64,000 nt of DNA, taken from positions 20,601,589 through 20,665,588 of the forward strand of contig OY294048.1 in assembly GCA_958510825.1 (NCBI GenBank), read 5' to 3'. Shown here piece after piece: positions 23,474-34,804 of the stretch (position 1 is its first letter; the number at the start of each line of letters is the position of its first letter). This DNA comes from Brachypterus glaber (taxonomy: Eukaryota; Arthropoda; Insecta; Coleoptera; Kateretidae). The notes under the pieces are model-generated. The model ran no database searches, had not been told where the DNA came from, and saw only the letters and a list, made by a program, of their open reading frames with translations. Made by a program: the position numbers and the translations under genes.

Positions 23474-23514
23474 CGCCCTAATGATGAAAAAGCAATTTTC
23501 GAAAACGCGTTAGG
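23474..23514 (+). ncRNA. hammerhead ribozyme, core mutated
   Basis: The inverted twin of 23159-23203, identical except that the core reads CTAATGA instead of CTGATGA. The lost G is essential in known hammerheads, so this copy should not cleave. Confidence 0.75.
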
Positions 23515-23572
23515 CAACTATCTTAAAACTAAATATATACTGAAATACAAAATTTCCCAGATTTTTATTATT

Positions 23573-24460
23573 TAAACACAGTATACGTCATTTTCTTCTA
23601 CTATTTGTAAATTGTTTTTGCGCTTGTCATTAAAAAAATGGCCTAAGGCTTTAATATAAAAGTAAGACTGAAACATTAATTTTACCTTAAATACTATGTT
23701 TATTCATTAAAGATATGTTTGTACAACGATATTATCAAATATTAGTCAACAAACGTATATTAAGAAAAAAATGCAATTTTGGTATACATGCATCAGTATA
23801 TGCTTTAAAATTAAATTTTACATTGATATAGAAAATTTTACAAAATGTTATGATACATTTTAACTTTAAAACAATTTTATAATTTAAAATTTTACATTAA
23901 TGTAAGGAAGCTTAAGCGCCGCAGGCGATATTTTTAATTTTTACGATTATTGCCAGGGCGGGTCAACCCTCTGCCCCCTCCCCCCTAAACCCGTCAGTAC
24001 TAGAATGTATTCATTTTAAGTTTAGAAAGTCTGTGTATTTGTCTACTAAACCAGTCGTAGAAAAAATATACAACAGTTAATTTTTATCTCTTTTTTTATT
24101 AAAAACCGCCACCTAATGGAGTGACCGTATTAGCAGCTAAAGAAAATATTTGCCACTGTCTAGTAGGCTAGCTAGATTATTATTGTCGATGGTGCGGATA
24201 GAAAATTATGACGGGGAAAATTAAAGTACAGATGCAAGCGGTGAGATGAAGAAGGAGTCAGCCAATCAGATCAAATTAATTCTGCTACATATAAAGAGTA
24301 CAACTTTTATAAAGGGTTAAAGGCGATTTTTAAAGATGTGCTGTCAATGAATTTAATCTGTAGTTGGCCTAAATATGTCAAAACAAACCGAAAGGTACCG
24401 TCAATTGAGTATTTATGAAACACCCCGTGGGGTTATATGAAACGTGAGCAAAATATTTCA
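23573..24460. other. AT-rich DNA without recognised gene
   Basis: A short GC-richer patch at 23945-24000 and nothing else I can name. Confidence 0.4.
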
Positions 24461-25023
24461 AAGGAGGATGTCAGGAAACGGCGATTTTTGGCCTCGCTGC
24501 AGAACTTTTCTGACCCTTATAAAATTATTATTTGGATCCTTAGCAGACAGAAAATAACCATCATTTTTTCCAGAAGTGAAGGGAATATTGTTAAAATGCA
24601 CAGTGAACTTTGAAAAACAAAAGTCCGTCAAAAATGTGAATTTTTGAATACGACTATTTTTGGTACCGCTGATTACGAATATGATAATAAAAATTGGAAA
24701 AACTCAAATCCCGCGTCATTAGGGTGGTCTTTTTTTTTGGTCCGATTTTGGTAAAATTTGGTATGCAGGTTTCGTATGATGACTTCTGTGTGGATCCACA
24801 CCTATAAGTTTAAAATTCAAAATGGCGTAGGAAATATGGCAAAAGAAGTTTATTAAACAAACCGAGGTGCCAAAACACCCAACAAAAAAAAACTATTTTT
24901 TTATTACCTATGTCACTTGCGTAATTAAGAAGGATCTTTTACTGACTCGATCGTTAAAATCGATCTAGCAGTTTGGGCTTAGGTGGGAACAAACAAACAA
25001 ACCAAAAATATATATAAAACTCT
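24461..25023 (+). repeat. left arm of large palindrome 24461-27262
   Basis: GGAGGATGTCAGGAAAC near 24465 pairs with 27245 and the pairing continues through TAGGGTGGTC (24719) to the GGAACAAACAAACAAACC stretch near 25000, which pairs with ~26760. Confidence 0.8.
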
Positions 25024-25635
25024 TGTTTTTATTATTTGGATCCTTAGCAGACAGAAAATAACCATCATTTTTTCCAGAAGTGAAGGGAATATTGTTAAAA
25101 TGCACAGTGAACTTTGAAAAACAAAAGTCCGTCAAAAATGTGAATTTTTGAATACGACTATTTTTGGTACCGCTGATTACGAATATGATAATAAAAATTG
25201 GAAAAACCCAAATTTCGCGTCATTAGGGTGGTCTTTTTTTTTGGTCCGATTTTGGTAAAATTTGGTATGCAGGTTTCGTTTGATGACTTCTGTGTGGATC
25301 CACACCTATAAGTTTAAAATTCAAAATGGCGTAGGAAATATGGCAAAAGAAGTTTATTAAACAAACCGAGGTGCCAAAACACCCAACAAAAAAAAAACTA
25401 TTTTTTTATTACCTATGTCACTTGCGTAATTAAGAAGGATCTTTTACTGACTCGATCGTTAAAATCGATCTAGCAGTTTGGGCTTAGGTGGGAACAAACA
25501 AACAAACCAAAAATATATATAAAACTCTTGTTTTTATTATTTGGATCCTTAGCAGACAGAAAATAACCATCATTTTTTCCAGAAGTGAAGGGAATATTGT
25601 TAAAATGCACAGTGAACTTTGAAAAACAAAAGTCC
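24531..25635 (+). repeat. 504 bp tandem duplication within the palindrome arm
   Basis: TTTGGATCCTTAGCAGACAG starts at 24531, 25035 and 25540, giving periods of 504 and 505 bp. The first two units are nearly identical; the third stops after ~95 bp where the Penelope-like insertion begins. Confidence 0.9.
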
Positions 25636-25910
25636 TATTTTATCCGTGATACCGCTTACATAGGGAAGTATAACTTGTGTCTGTCTGTCATTGTCACTAT
25701 TGTCCTGTTGTTTGGGTCTGGGATTTCTGTATTTGTATATGGTCTTATTAATGTCTTTTTTGGTATAACCGTTCATGGTCAAGGCTTTGGTTAGTTTAAG
25801 GAGTTCTGTGTCTAGGGAATTCTTGTCTGAAATCATGAAAGCCCTATGAACAAGTGAATTAACTACCGAGCGTTTTTGAGAGGGATGGTGATGTGAAAAT
25901 GCGTTTAGGT
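25636..25910 (-). pseudogene. Penelope-like RT-endonuclease linker, inverted 5' piece
   Basis: On the minus strand: YLNAFSHHHPSQKRSVVNSL, then LVHRAFMISDKNSLDTELLK and ILPYVSGITDKIG. This is the region just after the RT in PLEs (YLN..S.HP...K.SV..SL..RA; LPYVxGxTxxI). It ends where the plus-strand piece of the same element should continue, but lies in the opposite orientation: a 5' inversion typical of twin-primed reverse transcription. Confidence 0.8.
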
Positions 25911-26357
25911 AAACTTTTGAAGAAGTCAAATATTAAGCCTATATTTCGGTCCAACCAAAAATTAGGTCAATGTTTGACTTCAACAAAAGACAAAATACCC
26001 CTGAGTTCAGAAGGCGTATATAAAATACCCTGCTCCTGTGGTACGGTTTACATAGGTGAAACTAAGAGAAAAATTTCTACAAGACTTCAAGCGCATGAGC
26101 GCAATATAAGAAAGAAACAAATTTCCTTATCGGTTGTAGCCGAACATGTACATGAAACAGGTCATAAAATCAATTTGTCTGAAACAAAACAAATATTAAC
26201 AGAAAACAGAAAAATGCCAAGGAAGATACGGGAATCGATAGAAATCATCAAGCATCCTAACAATATCAATCGGGACACTGGTTACCACTTACCTGCAATA
26301 TGGAAGTCTTTGATAGGAAAAACCTCGTCACGGGTGAATAACCACAACTCGTCATAA
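25906..26357 (+). pseudogene. Penelope-like GIY-YIG endonuclease fragment
   Basis: It encodes GKLLKKSNIKPIF, then GVYKIPCSCGTVYIGETKRK, the GIY-YIG strand pair with the CxC between them that marks PLE endonucleases, followed by RLQAHERNIR (catalytic-type Arg) and VAEHVHETGH. It ends VNNHNSS and TAA. The RT is missing because the copy is 5'-truncated and inverted upstream. The C-terminal third looks complete. Confidence 0.9.
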
Positions 26358-26386
26358 ATAGTGACACAAGTTGATTCGAAACTTAG

Positions 26387-26446
26387 TTTCAGATTAATCC
26401 CTGAAGATGTCTCTAGTAGTAAGAGACGAAACGTCGGAAAGTGAAA
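26387..26446 (+). ncRNA. hammerhead ribozyme in Penelope-like 3' UTR
   Basis: Stem I TCC (26398-26400), core CTGAAGA, stem II GTCTC-TAGTAGTAA-GAGAC, core GAAA, CGTC with the palindrome ACGT as stem III, cleavage after GTC (26435), stem I GGA. A second pairing TTTC (26387-26390) with GAAA (26443-26446) extends stem I across an internal loop. It lies ~40 bases after the endonuclease stop, as known for PLEs. Confidence 0.85.
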
Positions 26447-26699
26447 ATCCATTAACACGGTCTAAACCCGAAAGTGAAAGTTCTTTATATAAAACTCTTG
26501 TTTCGCTTTGTTGTTGTCGAACTAAATAGCCGAATTGCTGCCCAGGCGTGGTAAGTTAACAAGCAGCAAAAAAAAAATAAAATGGACAAGACAATGTTTA
26601 TCTGACTATTTAGAACTTCGGCAGGGGTAGGTTGGGGGTGGTATATTAAGAGGTTCAAGGTCCAATTTAACTTTTCGCACGTGGGCAGCAATTTGGCGA

Positions 26700-27262
26700 T
26701 TTAATCCGACCATAGCAACGCGATAGGAGTGTTTTGTATATATTTTGTTTGTTTATTTGTTTGTTCCCACCTACAGCCCAAAGTGTTAGACCGGTTGAGG
26801 CAGCAAAAGATTCGTCTTGATGACGGAAGTGACATGATTAATATAAATGTTAGGTTTTGTTTTTTATCGGGTGTTTTTCGCACCTTGGTTTGTTTAATAA
26901 ACCTATTTTTCCATATTTCCTGCGCCATTTTGAATTTTGAACTTATGCATTCCAAATTTTATCAAAATTGAACAAAAAGAAAAAACAAATGACCACCCTA
27001 ATGACGCAAGATTTGGTTTTTAACAATTTTGATCATCATATTCCTAATCAGCGGTATCAAATATAGTCAGACGCAAAAATTCACATTTTTGACGGTCTTT
27101 TGGTTTTCCAGGTTCACTGTGCATTTGATTAATGTTGCCGTCACTTCTAGAAAAAATGAAGGTTATTTTCGATCTTCTAAGGACCCAAGCAATAATTTTA
27201 TAAGGGTCAGAAAAGTTCCGCAGCTAGGCCAAAGATCGCAGTTTCCTGACATCCTCCTTTGC
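26700..27262 (-). repeat. right arm of large palindrome
   Basis: Complement of the left arm with ~85% identity by eye; includes GACCACCCTAATGACGC (26991-27007), the complement of GCGTCATTAGGGTGGTC at ~24711-24727. Confidence 0.8.
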
Positions 27263-27339
27263 GCCTATATAAAAGGTCGTGAAAGAAACAGTATATACCT
27301 AAAATTTTACCAGCGTCGCGTAAACATTTCATAAGTTTA

Positions 27340-28583
27340 GTGTTACCTACAAATTTTGGTTTTCATAAGGTAAGTGTACTAAAATTTAACCAATATATGG
27401 GTCTATATTTTCGCATTTTAGAAACCTCAAATAGTCTCATGTGTATCAAGAAATCTGTTATTATTTCAAATTGGGTTCTGTGAGATAACTGTCCTCTAAA
27501 AGGTTTTTGTTATATTTCAAAATTAATTTGTATTTTTTTAAAAAAACCTTGTAAAAAATCATGTTTTTACAGAGTTATATAAAACATAATTATACATACA
27601 TAAATACATACCAGGTACAGTGTGATGATGTGTAATGAGGGGGAGAGAATATGAACCCACCTTCACGCTAAATCTAGTTTTTTTTTAATTTAATGTAAAA
27701 GTATTATTACAGCACAACATTGTAGGCGGAGTGAACGGCTTTATTCCAACTGTTGCTAAGGAAAACTCGCCGTTGTTAAGGGGCGTGTATGTAAACAATC
27801 CGTCTTGGCTTACTGCGCATTCTGTGTTTAATGACATAACTGTACCATTCTTATCGCGCGCAGACTCTATGTATGTATTGTTTTAAATTGTACCGAAGTA
27901 TATAAGTTTAACAATACCAAACTACCATCCATTTTTAAAAATTGTTTGTTAAAATTTCGGTTCTGTAAAAAATTAATTAAATTTTTGTTCGTCCTAAAAA
28001 AATGAGTCAATGGTGTTAAACCCCTTATGAAGTTTGTACTCTTCATATCTAGATTTGTAGCAACCTGGTGGAATGCTAATTATTTTTTTTTTGCGAGAAC
28101 AAGGAAGCAAAAATTGCCGACTTGCAGGTGTAAAAGTGCAATAACATTTTAGAGTATCTGGATATCTACAGTGTCGAACTGGCCCAGCGGGCAACCTCGC
28201 ATGTCAAGCCCTTCTCGATTTGACACGTTACTATTTCTCCCCCCCCCCCCCCGTAAAAGGAGTAACTTTCGAAATATATATATCGACAAATGTCTTATAA
28301 ATACTGCTACCAATAAAAGAATACTTCACCCTATAATCCTAAGACTAAGTTGATTTTTTGAAAAAAAAAATACAATTTTTATTTAGTTTTTTTTTCGAAA
28401 ATCGAAAAAAAATATTAATAAAAAATGCATGTGGCGGTTTTGCTTTTTTTTTGTGTTTTGTGAAGGTTAAAATTGCAAAAATTTTCTCCTCCGGCGCTAA
28501 GGCTTTCCTAAAGCTATTTAGTCAGGAGGGGTGCAACTTTAGAACCCTTTTCCTTGTACAGCCTAAGCTACAGCCCTGTTATT
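27340..28583. other. intergenic DNA, nothing recognised
   Basis: A 14-base C-run at ~28239-28252 and scattered AT runs. I could not identify any frame here as a gene. Confidence 0.4.
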
Positions 28584-28596
28584 AATAGGTTTAGAA

Positions 28597-28865
28597 TGGT
28601 CACTGTCACCTGAGGAAACACATGCATACCATCCGTGTGTATGGGGGTGAGCCAATATGCAGACTAATGAGGAGGCGAAAACAGCTTCTCATGTTCTCTT
28701 TGACTGCGTGGCTCTACATCGCTGGAGATACCGGCAACCGGTAAGCCTTATAAAGGAAACGAAGCTGTTTGACTAGCAAGAGACCCAAGAAAAATAGGCC
28801 CGCAGGTGGCCGCAGTGTTTGAGGTACGAATCCTCATCTTGTTTCTCTTCATCAATCAATCAATC
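28597..28865 (+). pseudogene. 5'-truncated LINE tail with target duplication
   Basis: It encodes GHCHLRKHMHTIRVYGGEPI(CR), a frameshift, then NEEAKTASHVLFDCVALHRW, the C-terminal Cys/His tail of a jockey-like LINE. It ends in (CAAT)n. Both flanks carry AATAGGTTTAGAA (28584-28596 and 28866-28878), a clean 13 bp target-site duplication. Confidence 0.85.
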
Positions 28866-29195
28866 AATAGGTTTAGAAAGGTTGAAGAAGCCATCCCCCT
28901 TTATCTTTAGGTACTAATTAATACTATTTTATCATAATTATAAAAATCTAGGGTACATAGAACCATAAGGTCACCAAATTTTAAAACCAAAGATCCAGAT
29001 TTTAAAATTTTAGCTGTTGTCAAATTAACGTACTTCCTTATGTAAATAGACTGTCAGATTGACTTAAGAGAGTAGCTGGTTTAAAGGATACAATTTTTGA
29101 GTGTCCTGGATTATTATGACTGGCATGCATGGTGGTGTTTTGGTGAAGGCGCATCTTAATCTCTTTTACCACCGCTTTCTAAAATCTGAAATGGC

Positions 29196-29967
29196 GCCAC
29201 TTGTTATATTATTCACAGCGCCTGCGCTAGAATAATATACGGTAGATTCGAATTTTTAATTTTACTCAAAAATCGTCCTAGTCAAAAAAATTTTGGATAT
29301 AAATTTATTTCATGCAAAAATAGGCAACTTTTTTTTTAAAAGTCCGTCTGTCCGTACGTCCGTCTGTCCTATGTCATGATTTTTGTGAACAAGATAACTC
29401 CAGAACGAATAATCCGATCGACTTGAAATTTTCAGGAAAAATCGTATTCTAAAGATCCATATTGTTTTTGAATGTAATCCAACCAAAAACAAAAAAGTTA
29501 TGGGGAGTTAAGCTTTTTAAAAAATCGAAAAAATCGGAAAGAAAATTCCGATTAAAGTAACTTTTTTAGTAAACATTACTTTTATTATAAGGATCAATTC
29601 TAACAATTTTAAAAGTAATCCCCCAAAAACAAATAAATTTATGGGGGTCGAAAAAAAAATAAAAAAAACTATAATTATCAAAATAAAAAAAAATAATAAT
29701 AATTTTTTTTCGTTTTTCGTAAAAAGAACATTTAAAAAAGTTGAAAAATCTTGAAGTTTTTGTTTTATTTTTCGTTTTTTTTTTCAAAAAGAAAATTAAA
29801 AAAAAATGATTTTTTTTCGTTTTTCAAAAAAATGTATTTTTTTAATTTTTGGTTTTTCAAAAACATCTTTTTTTTAGTTATTTTTTTTAATTTTTTTTTA
29901 TTTTTTTAATATATTTGAAAAAATTCAATATACCATTTACTGTGAATAGTATATAATGGAATGCGTA
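29196..29967 (+). repeat. dispersed repeat with GCGCCTGCGCTAG and GTCYGTC words
   Basis: It shares its full order with 45950-46590: TATTATTCACRGCGCCTGCG, a GTCCGTCTGTC run, ACGAATAATCCGATCGACT, GTTATGGGGAGTTAA, a long A/T-rich middle, and TATATAATGGAATGCGTAG at the end. The ends (TATTATTCACAG and CTGTGAATA) are roughly inverted. Confidence 0.8.
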
Positions 29968-30469
29968 GCATTACATATCTTCATGGCTTGTTTATATTGA
30001 CCTAATTAATTTCTTAATAAAGCAACAAATCAAGTGATTTGTCTACCGTGAGACACAGTACGTCTAATGATTAGACTTTAATCAAATCCAAACAAATCTC
30101 TTTAAGTTTGATCTCGATGACTAGATGTGAAACGTAACAGAAAGTAATCGACTGCATCGGGCAATAATTGAATTATTCATATCTGCATTATTACGTGACG
30201 TAGTGGTTGACCGACTAACCAAAACAGCAAAACAGCATATTGTGCTAGAATCCGAGCCGGTCCATTGCAATTAATCCACCCGTCAATCTAGTTTTCGTTG
30301 AAATTATTATTTCTAGTCCAGTAGTTTGATAACACTATAGTGTAATTTTTTTGTGAAACAGAGAATAAAAATGGCACTTAGGGAAACTAGTATTAATCTA
30401 TTCCTTACATCATAAGCTTTCATTTAAGACCAAAATTAAAATATTTTATTCCAATAATATCATTTTTTT
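29968..30469. other. intergenic, nothing recognised
   Basis: No coding or repeat structure recognised. Confidence 0.4.
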
Positions 30470-30935
30470 TTGTATATTAATAAAAAGTTTTTATGTTATA
30501 ACACCCTCCCGTGACTTAAACCACTGGCGTACAGGGTATTTTTGTAAATTATTTATAAAATCCATATTATTAAAAAAAACTAAAACAAATAATAAAATTT
30601 ATTATTTAGAAATAAAATAATATTTTAATTAATATTGTATATCGAGGGCTTCATAACATAGGGGCGTATAAGTCATTTTTTTTTGTTTTCAAAACAAACA
30701 AAAATTACCTATACGCCCGTTTGTTATAAACTCCTCGATAAAAAATGCTGTAATCAATTGCATTAAGAGGTCTTTTATACATGTATTATACAGTATTTTA
30801 TATACAATAATAATAAGTAAAATAAGTAACAAATTTTATTATTTTTTTTAGTTTTTTTTTAATAATATGCTGTTATATATAAATAATTTAAAAAATACCC
30901 CTGTACCCTACTGGTTTGTCACAAGAGGGTGTACA
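30470..30935. mobile_element. fold-back element
   Basis: The arms pair around ~30690: CACCCTCCCGTGACTTAAAC on the left with GTTTGTCACAAGAGGGTG on the right, and GGGGCGTATAAGT with ACCTATACGCCC near the centre. A single related arm lies near 34155-34200. Confidence 0.65.
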
Positions 30936-31347
30936 AAAAAGAATGATATTCTTGAAGTAAAATAGGTTGGATATGGCAAAAAAGTTAATTAACAAAAGTA
31001 AAAAAGTAGATTTAAAATATCTTTAATTGTTTGTTTTTTTATGGGCTTCTAAATTAAAAAAATAAGATTTTTTCGTATTTTTTTTTTTTTTCGATATATT
31101 TTTATTTTTTTTATATAAATACTAAAGATACGACTCTAATTTTTAAATACAATACAAACACATGTGCGGTTTATAAAAATTAAGAAAGTTTTAGAAAATT
31201 GCTTTCCCATTTTGAAAATTTTCAAAATTTCGGAAAGCCTTGTATTCATGCAAAAATTTTCAATTTTTTTTTTTGCGAATTTTTGCCTTTTATGACGTTT
31301 TATGTTGATATAAATCAATTTCAAGCAAAAAAAAAAATTGTCGGTCG

Positions 31348-31395
31348 ATCGGTCGATCAGTCGATCGGTCGGTCGATCGGTCGATCGGTCTGTCC
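31348..31395. repeat. GGTCGATC tandem repeat
   Basis: Six to seven copies of GGTCGATC/AGTCGATC, followed by TGTCCGG and ACGATAACTT, as in the GTCTGTC-type repeats elsewhere in the window. Confidence 0.85.
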
Positions 31396-31574
31396 GGGAA
31401 ATCTTGTAAGCACGATAACTTAAGAACGCTTTAAGCTAGTGACTTGAATGTTGGCAAACAGGTATGTTATCAAAAGTTCTCGCTCGGGATTGTTTTTGGT
31501 AAACATTGGCGTGCCGCAAGGGGGGCAAATGGGGAAAAATACATTTTTTTTAGAAAAAATTTAAAATTGCTATA

Positions 31575-31832
31575 TAGAGGTTTTTAAGGTTGCTGAAATT
31601 GAAACTGATAATAAAATTTCTCTAACTCCACCCCCGAGGGGGTGAGGGGGTAAATATTTTGAAATGTTTTCCAAATTTTCGTGAAAATTTGTAGATAGGG
31701 GTTTTTGAGATTGATAAAAATGACTCTTGAAATATATTTTTTGAAACCCACCCCCTTAGGGGTGGGGGGTGATTTTTGTGAAAATTGGTATATTGACGTT
31801 TTTGAGGTTGCTGAAACTAAATATGATAATAA
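31575..31832 (+). repeat. 98 bp minisatellite, left array
   Basis: The words GGTTTTTGAGGTTGCTGAAA, CACCCCC(N)AGGGGT and GTGAAAATTGGTATATT recur; starts near 31575, 31697 and 31795 (spacings 122 and 98). Confidence 0.75.
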
Positions 31833-33261
31833 AACACTGCTCAGTAAAAGAGCTTTCCCATTTTTCACCTCCGCGCGTGAAATTGATTTTTATTATCACA
31901 TTTTTTTTCCTAATTTCACCCCTGAGGGTGTTGTGAAGTGGTTTTTTACTATTAAATATTTTTCTACTAATGATGTGATATATAATTCGGTTATAGCCGA
32001 GCGGTTAATTATAGCTTTTATTATAACTTACTCAGTTAGGTTGGCCATACAATCTTCTATCGATTAAAAGTATACCCGAGCGGAGAATATACTTCACCAC
32101 TTATCACTTTATTCGGGAGCGGGTATTCTAGGAGACGGCGCTTTGGAAACAGATAAAACGATTTCTTTTTAACTTAAGAATAATATATTAAATAAATGTG
32201 AATAAATTCTTCAAGAACATAAAAGATCAATTCTTTCTTCTAAGTCCTACTTCTATGCAAAGCCCTTAAATTCTAATTTCCATTATATATTAGTTCTCCA
32301 TTAAATATTTCTAAATTAAAACATACTATGTTTGAAATCCCAACCATTCGCAATCATTTTCAAATCCCAAATTATTGTCCACATTTTTCTTAGTGTAAAT
32401 ATTAGAACTGGTTCGTATAAGTCATTCAAATTATTTTACAAAATACTTTTCAAAGTTAATTAATATTCGTCAAAATTTCTATCAGTGTTCATGCTAACAA
32501 TATTTATAAGTGTCCAATTATTTTCATGTCGGATAATACAAGTCTCAAAATTTTTCTAAGTTTAAATACTATTTGTAATTTAAAAATAATTCTCAAAAAT
32601 TATTTCTCACAGAAACTACATTTTCACTTTTGACACTACTGTATACTATTTAACTAACAAGACAAAAAACTATTCAAGAATGATCACCTCTAATATTTGG
32701 AGCTCTATTTATTCTCTTCATAAACCCATAAATTAAAATGAGGCATATTTAGGTCACACGCGCTAATGTTTCAGGCAAGAATATGCCCCACTACCAAAGT
32801 TCAACGATTTTTACTTAGAGGGGTCCGAACAAAACCCGAAAATATCCGACGTTACTCATGCTTACTTTTAAGAATTAGATCTTATAGGCTATGTATATTA
32901 AAATAAAATTTTAAAATTATACGGATCATAACAAGGGGTAGGGAGTAGTTTTCGTGAAAACTAGTGTATTGGGGTTTTTGAGGTTGCTGAAAGTGAATCT
33001 GATAATACAAATATTCTAAATCCACCCCCTGAGGGGTGAGGGGTAGTTTTCGTCAAAATTGGTATATTGGGGTTTTTGAGGTTGTTGAAAGGGAATCTGA
33101 TTATAACAAAATTCTAACTTCACCCCCAAAGGGGCAGAGGGTAGTTTTCGTGAAAATTGGTATATTAAGGTTTTTATGGTTGCTGAAAGTGAATCTGATA
33201 ATAAAAAAATCCATTTTACGCGTGGAGGTGTAAAATGGGAAAGCTCTTTTACTGGGCAGTG
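31833..33261. mobile_element. element with 43 bp inverted ends and internal minisatellite
   Basis: Left end CACTGCTCAGTAAAAGAGCT (continuing TTCCCATTTTTCACC) pairs with the right end at 33219-33261. Its right part contains three 98 bp minisatellite units (starts 32971, 33069, 33167) that also occur outside the left end. The ~1 kb middle is unique AT-rich DNA. Confidence 0.65.
32971..33215 (+). repeat. 98 bp minisatellite, right array
   Basis: Units start at 32971, 33069 and 33167, exactly 98 bp apart. Confidence 0.85.
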
Positions 33262-34396
33262 TATTTTTAGATTTAATCCCCTTGAATTCTAGTGACAAAT
33301 TTACTGGACCACTCACTGATCTATGAGTAATTTAGCTTCCATACGGGACTTTCTAAATCACCTGTCCATTGGTTGTCGTAAATTAAATCTCGTCCCACTA
33401 TCATTTAATATCATTCATAATAATATTATACATATCATAAATATTTAAAAAAATATTATATGGGAATATAAATTGTTGTTTACGTAACTAATGAGTTATG
33501 TTGTCATTTACAAGAAAAAGTCCAAACTTGAAAGATCCCTTAATTATTTGTGGCAAGTTTTTTGAGTGGATAATTCTTTCAACGTTTTATACAACACTAT
33601 AGTAAAAGCCTAGTACTAAGGTTTATAGAAAATCGAAAAATTAAGATTTACTCTCTTGACTTGTCTTGATTTCAAGAACAAATTAAGGCAAGCGTGTAAT
33701 TTAAAAAATCAAGACAATACGAGCGTCACGTCGTCGAGAGTCAAGACTCTTGATCAAAACTCGAGATTTTTTTACTCTTGATAACACATTGGTACTTTGC
33801 ATACACCTAGAGGTGGTATACCACTTAAAAGTTTTAGTTTCTTTATACGCGTATACGCATAGGGCATAAAAAAAAAACAAAAAATAATTATCAATAATAA
33901 TAATAACTTGTCCGGTGTACTGTGGCACGATGGGGAATTTTTCATATCTAGCAAGACAAAAATAGCGCGGTGTGATTTTTTTGTGAAATAGCGAAAAAAA
34001 ATTGCCCGACTTTTTTGATTTTCAATTTTTTCAGTGTAGTTATTTTTTATTTTTTGTTTTTGGCATATCACCCTATGTTGTTCAACAACAGTTGTTGTAA
34101 CAATATCCATTTATTTGTATAATTACTAAAAACATTTTATGTTTAAAACGGTTTTGTACCTACCCGTGACATAAACCAGTGGCGCACTGGGTTTTTTTAT
34201 TCTAAATATTAAAGCAATTTTTAATTTTTTTTAAGAATGTATTTATTATGTAGGTATCTTAAATACCCTAGAGACTTTTTTAGGGGCGTAAGGGACTTTA
34301 ATTATTCTTGTAGTAAAACTTAATATATTATTTTGTATCCGAACGGGCAAAGTACCTGAAAAAATATTTGCATAGATGTTTGTTGATATTTTATAT
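33262..34396. other. intergenic
   Basis: No gene recognised. The frames at 33701-34110 (-) have no features of a known protein. Confidence 0.4.
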
Positions 34397-34800
34397 AGTA
34401 CGCATTGGATTTTTGGCATCTGACCGGCTTTGCATCTGTCATAATGTTTTAGTTTTCAAAAAGCCATGATAAAAAGATAAAAACACATAATGACATTTAT
34501 TTAAATATATGTCTTCTATGCATGGAAAAAACTAAACTAATAAAAAATATTAACAATGAAGACAAAAAAATAATAAATAAATATTTTGTTAGACTTGATG
34601 ATGTTGATAATGATCATTGTTAATATTTTTCATTAATTTAGTTCTTCCCATGCATAGAAGACATAATATGTTATATTATATTATATATTATATATGTTAT
34701 ATATTATATTAAAAAAAAAATTATTATGTGTTTACATCTCTTTAGCTTTTTGAAAACAACAGATGCAAAGCCGGTCAGATGCCCAAAATCCCATGCCTAC
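34397..34800. mobile_element. fold-back element next to fold-back B
   Basis: GGCATCTGACCGGCTTTGCA (left) pairs with TGCAAAGCCGGTCAGATGCC (right). ATGTCTTCTATGCATGG pairs with its complement nearer the centre. Confidence 0.75.
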
Positions 34801-34804
34801 TATA

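Larger units (their letters stand above)
23104..23572. mobile_element. near-perfect palindrome of two Penelope-type 3' ends
   Basis: Two ~230 bp arms pair almost exactly around a centre near 23338. Each arm, read outward, ends in a hammerhead ribozyme followed by TATATACTGAAATACAAAAT. No coding sequence remains. The layout is the same as 12755-13990 but shorter: two 3' ends back to back, pointing outward. Confidence 0.8.

Noticed and set aside
25585..25794. 69-codon hydrophobic plus-strand frame
   Set aside because: Antisense of the inverted Penelope piece.
31705..32067. 120-codon plus-strand frame
   Set aside because: Runs through the 98 bp minisatellite and the element end; repeat-derived.
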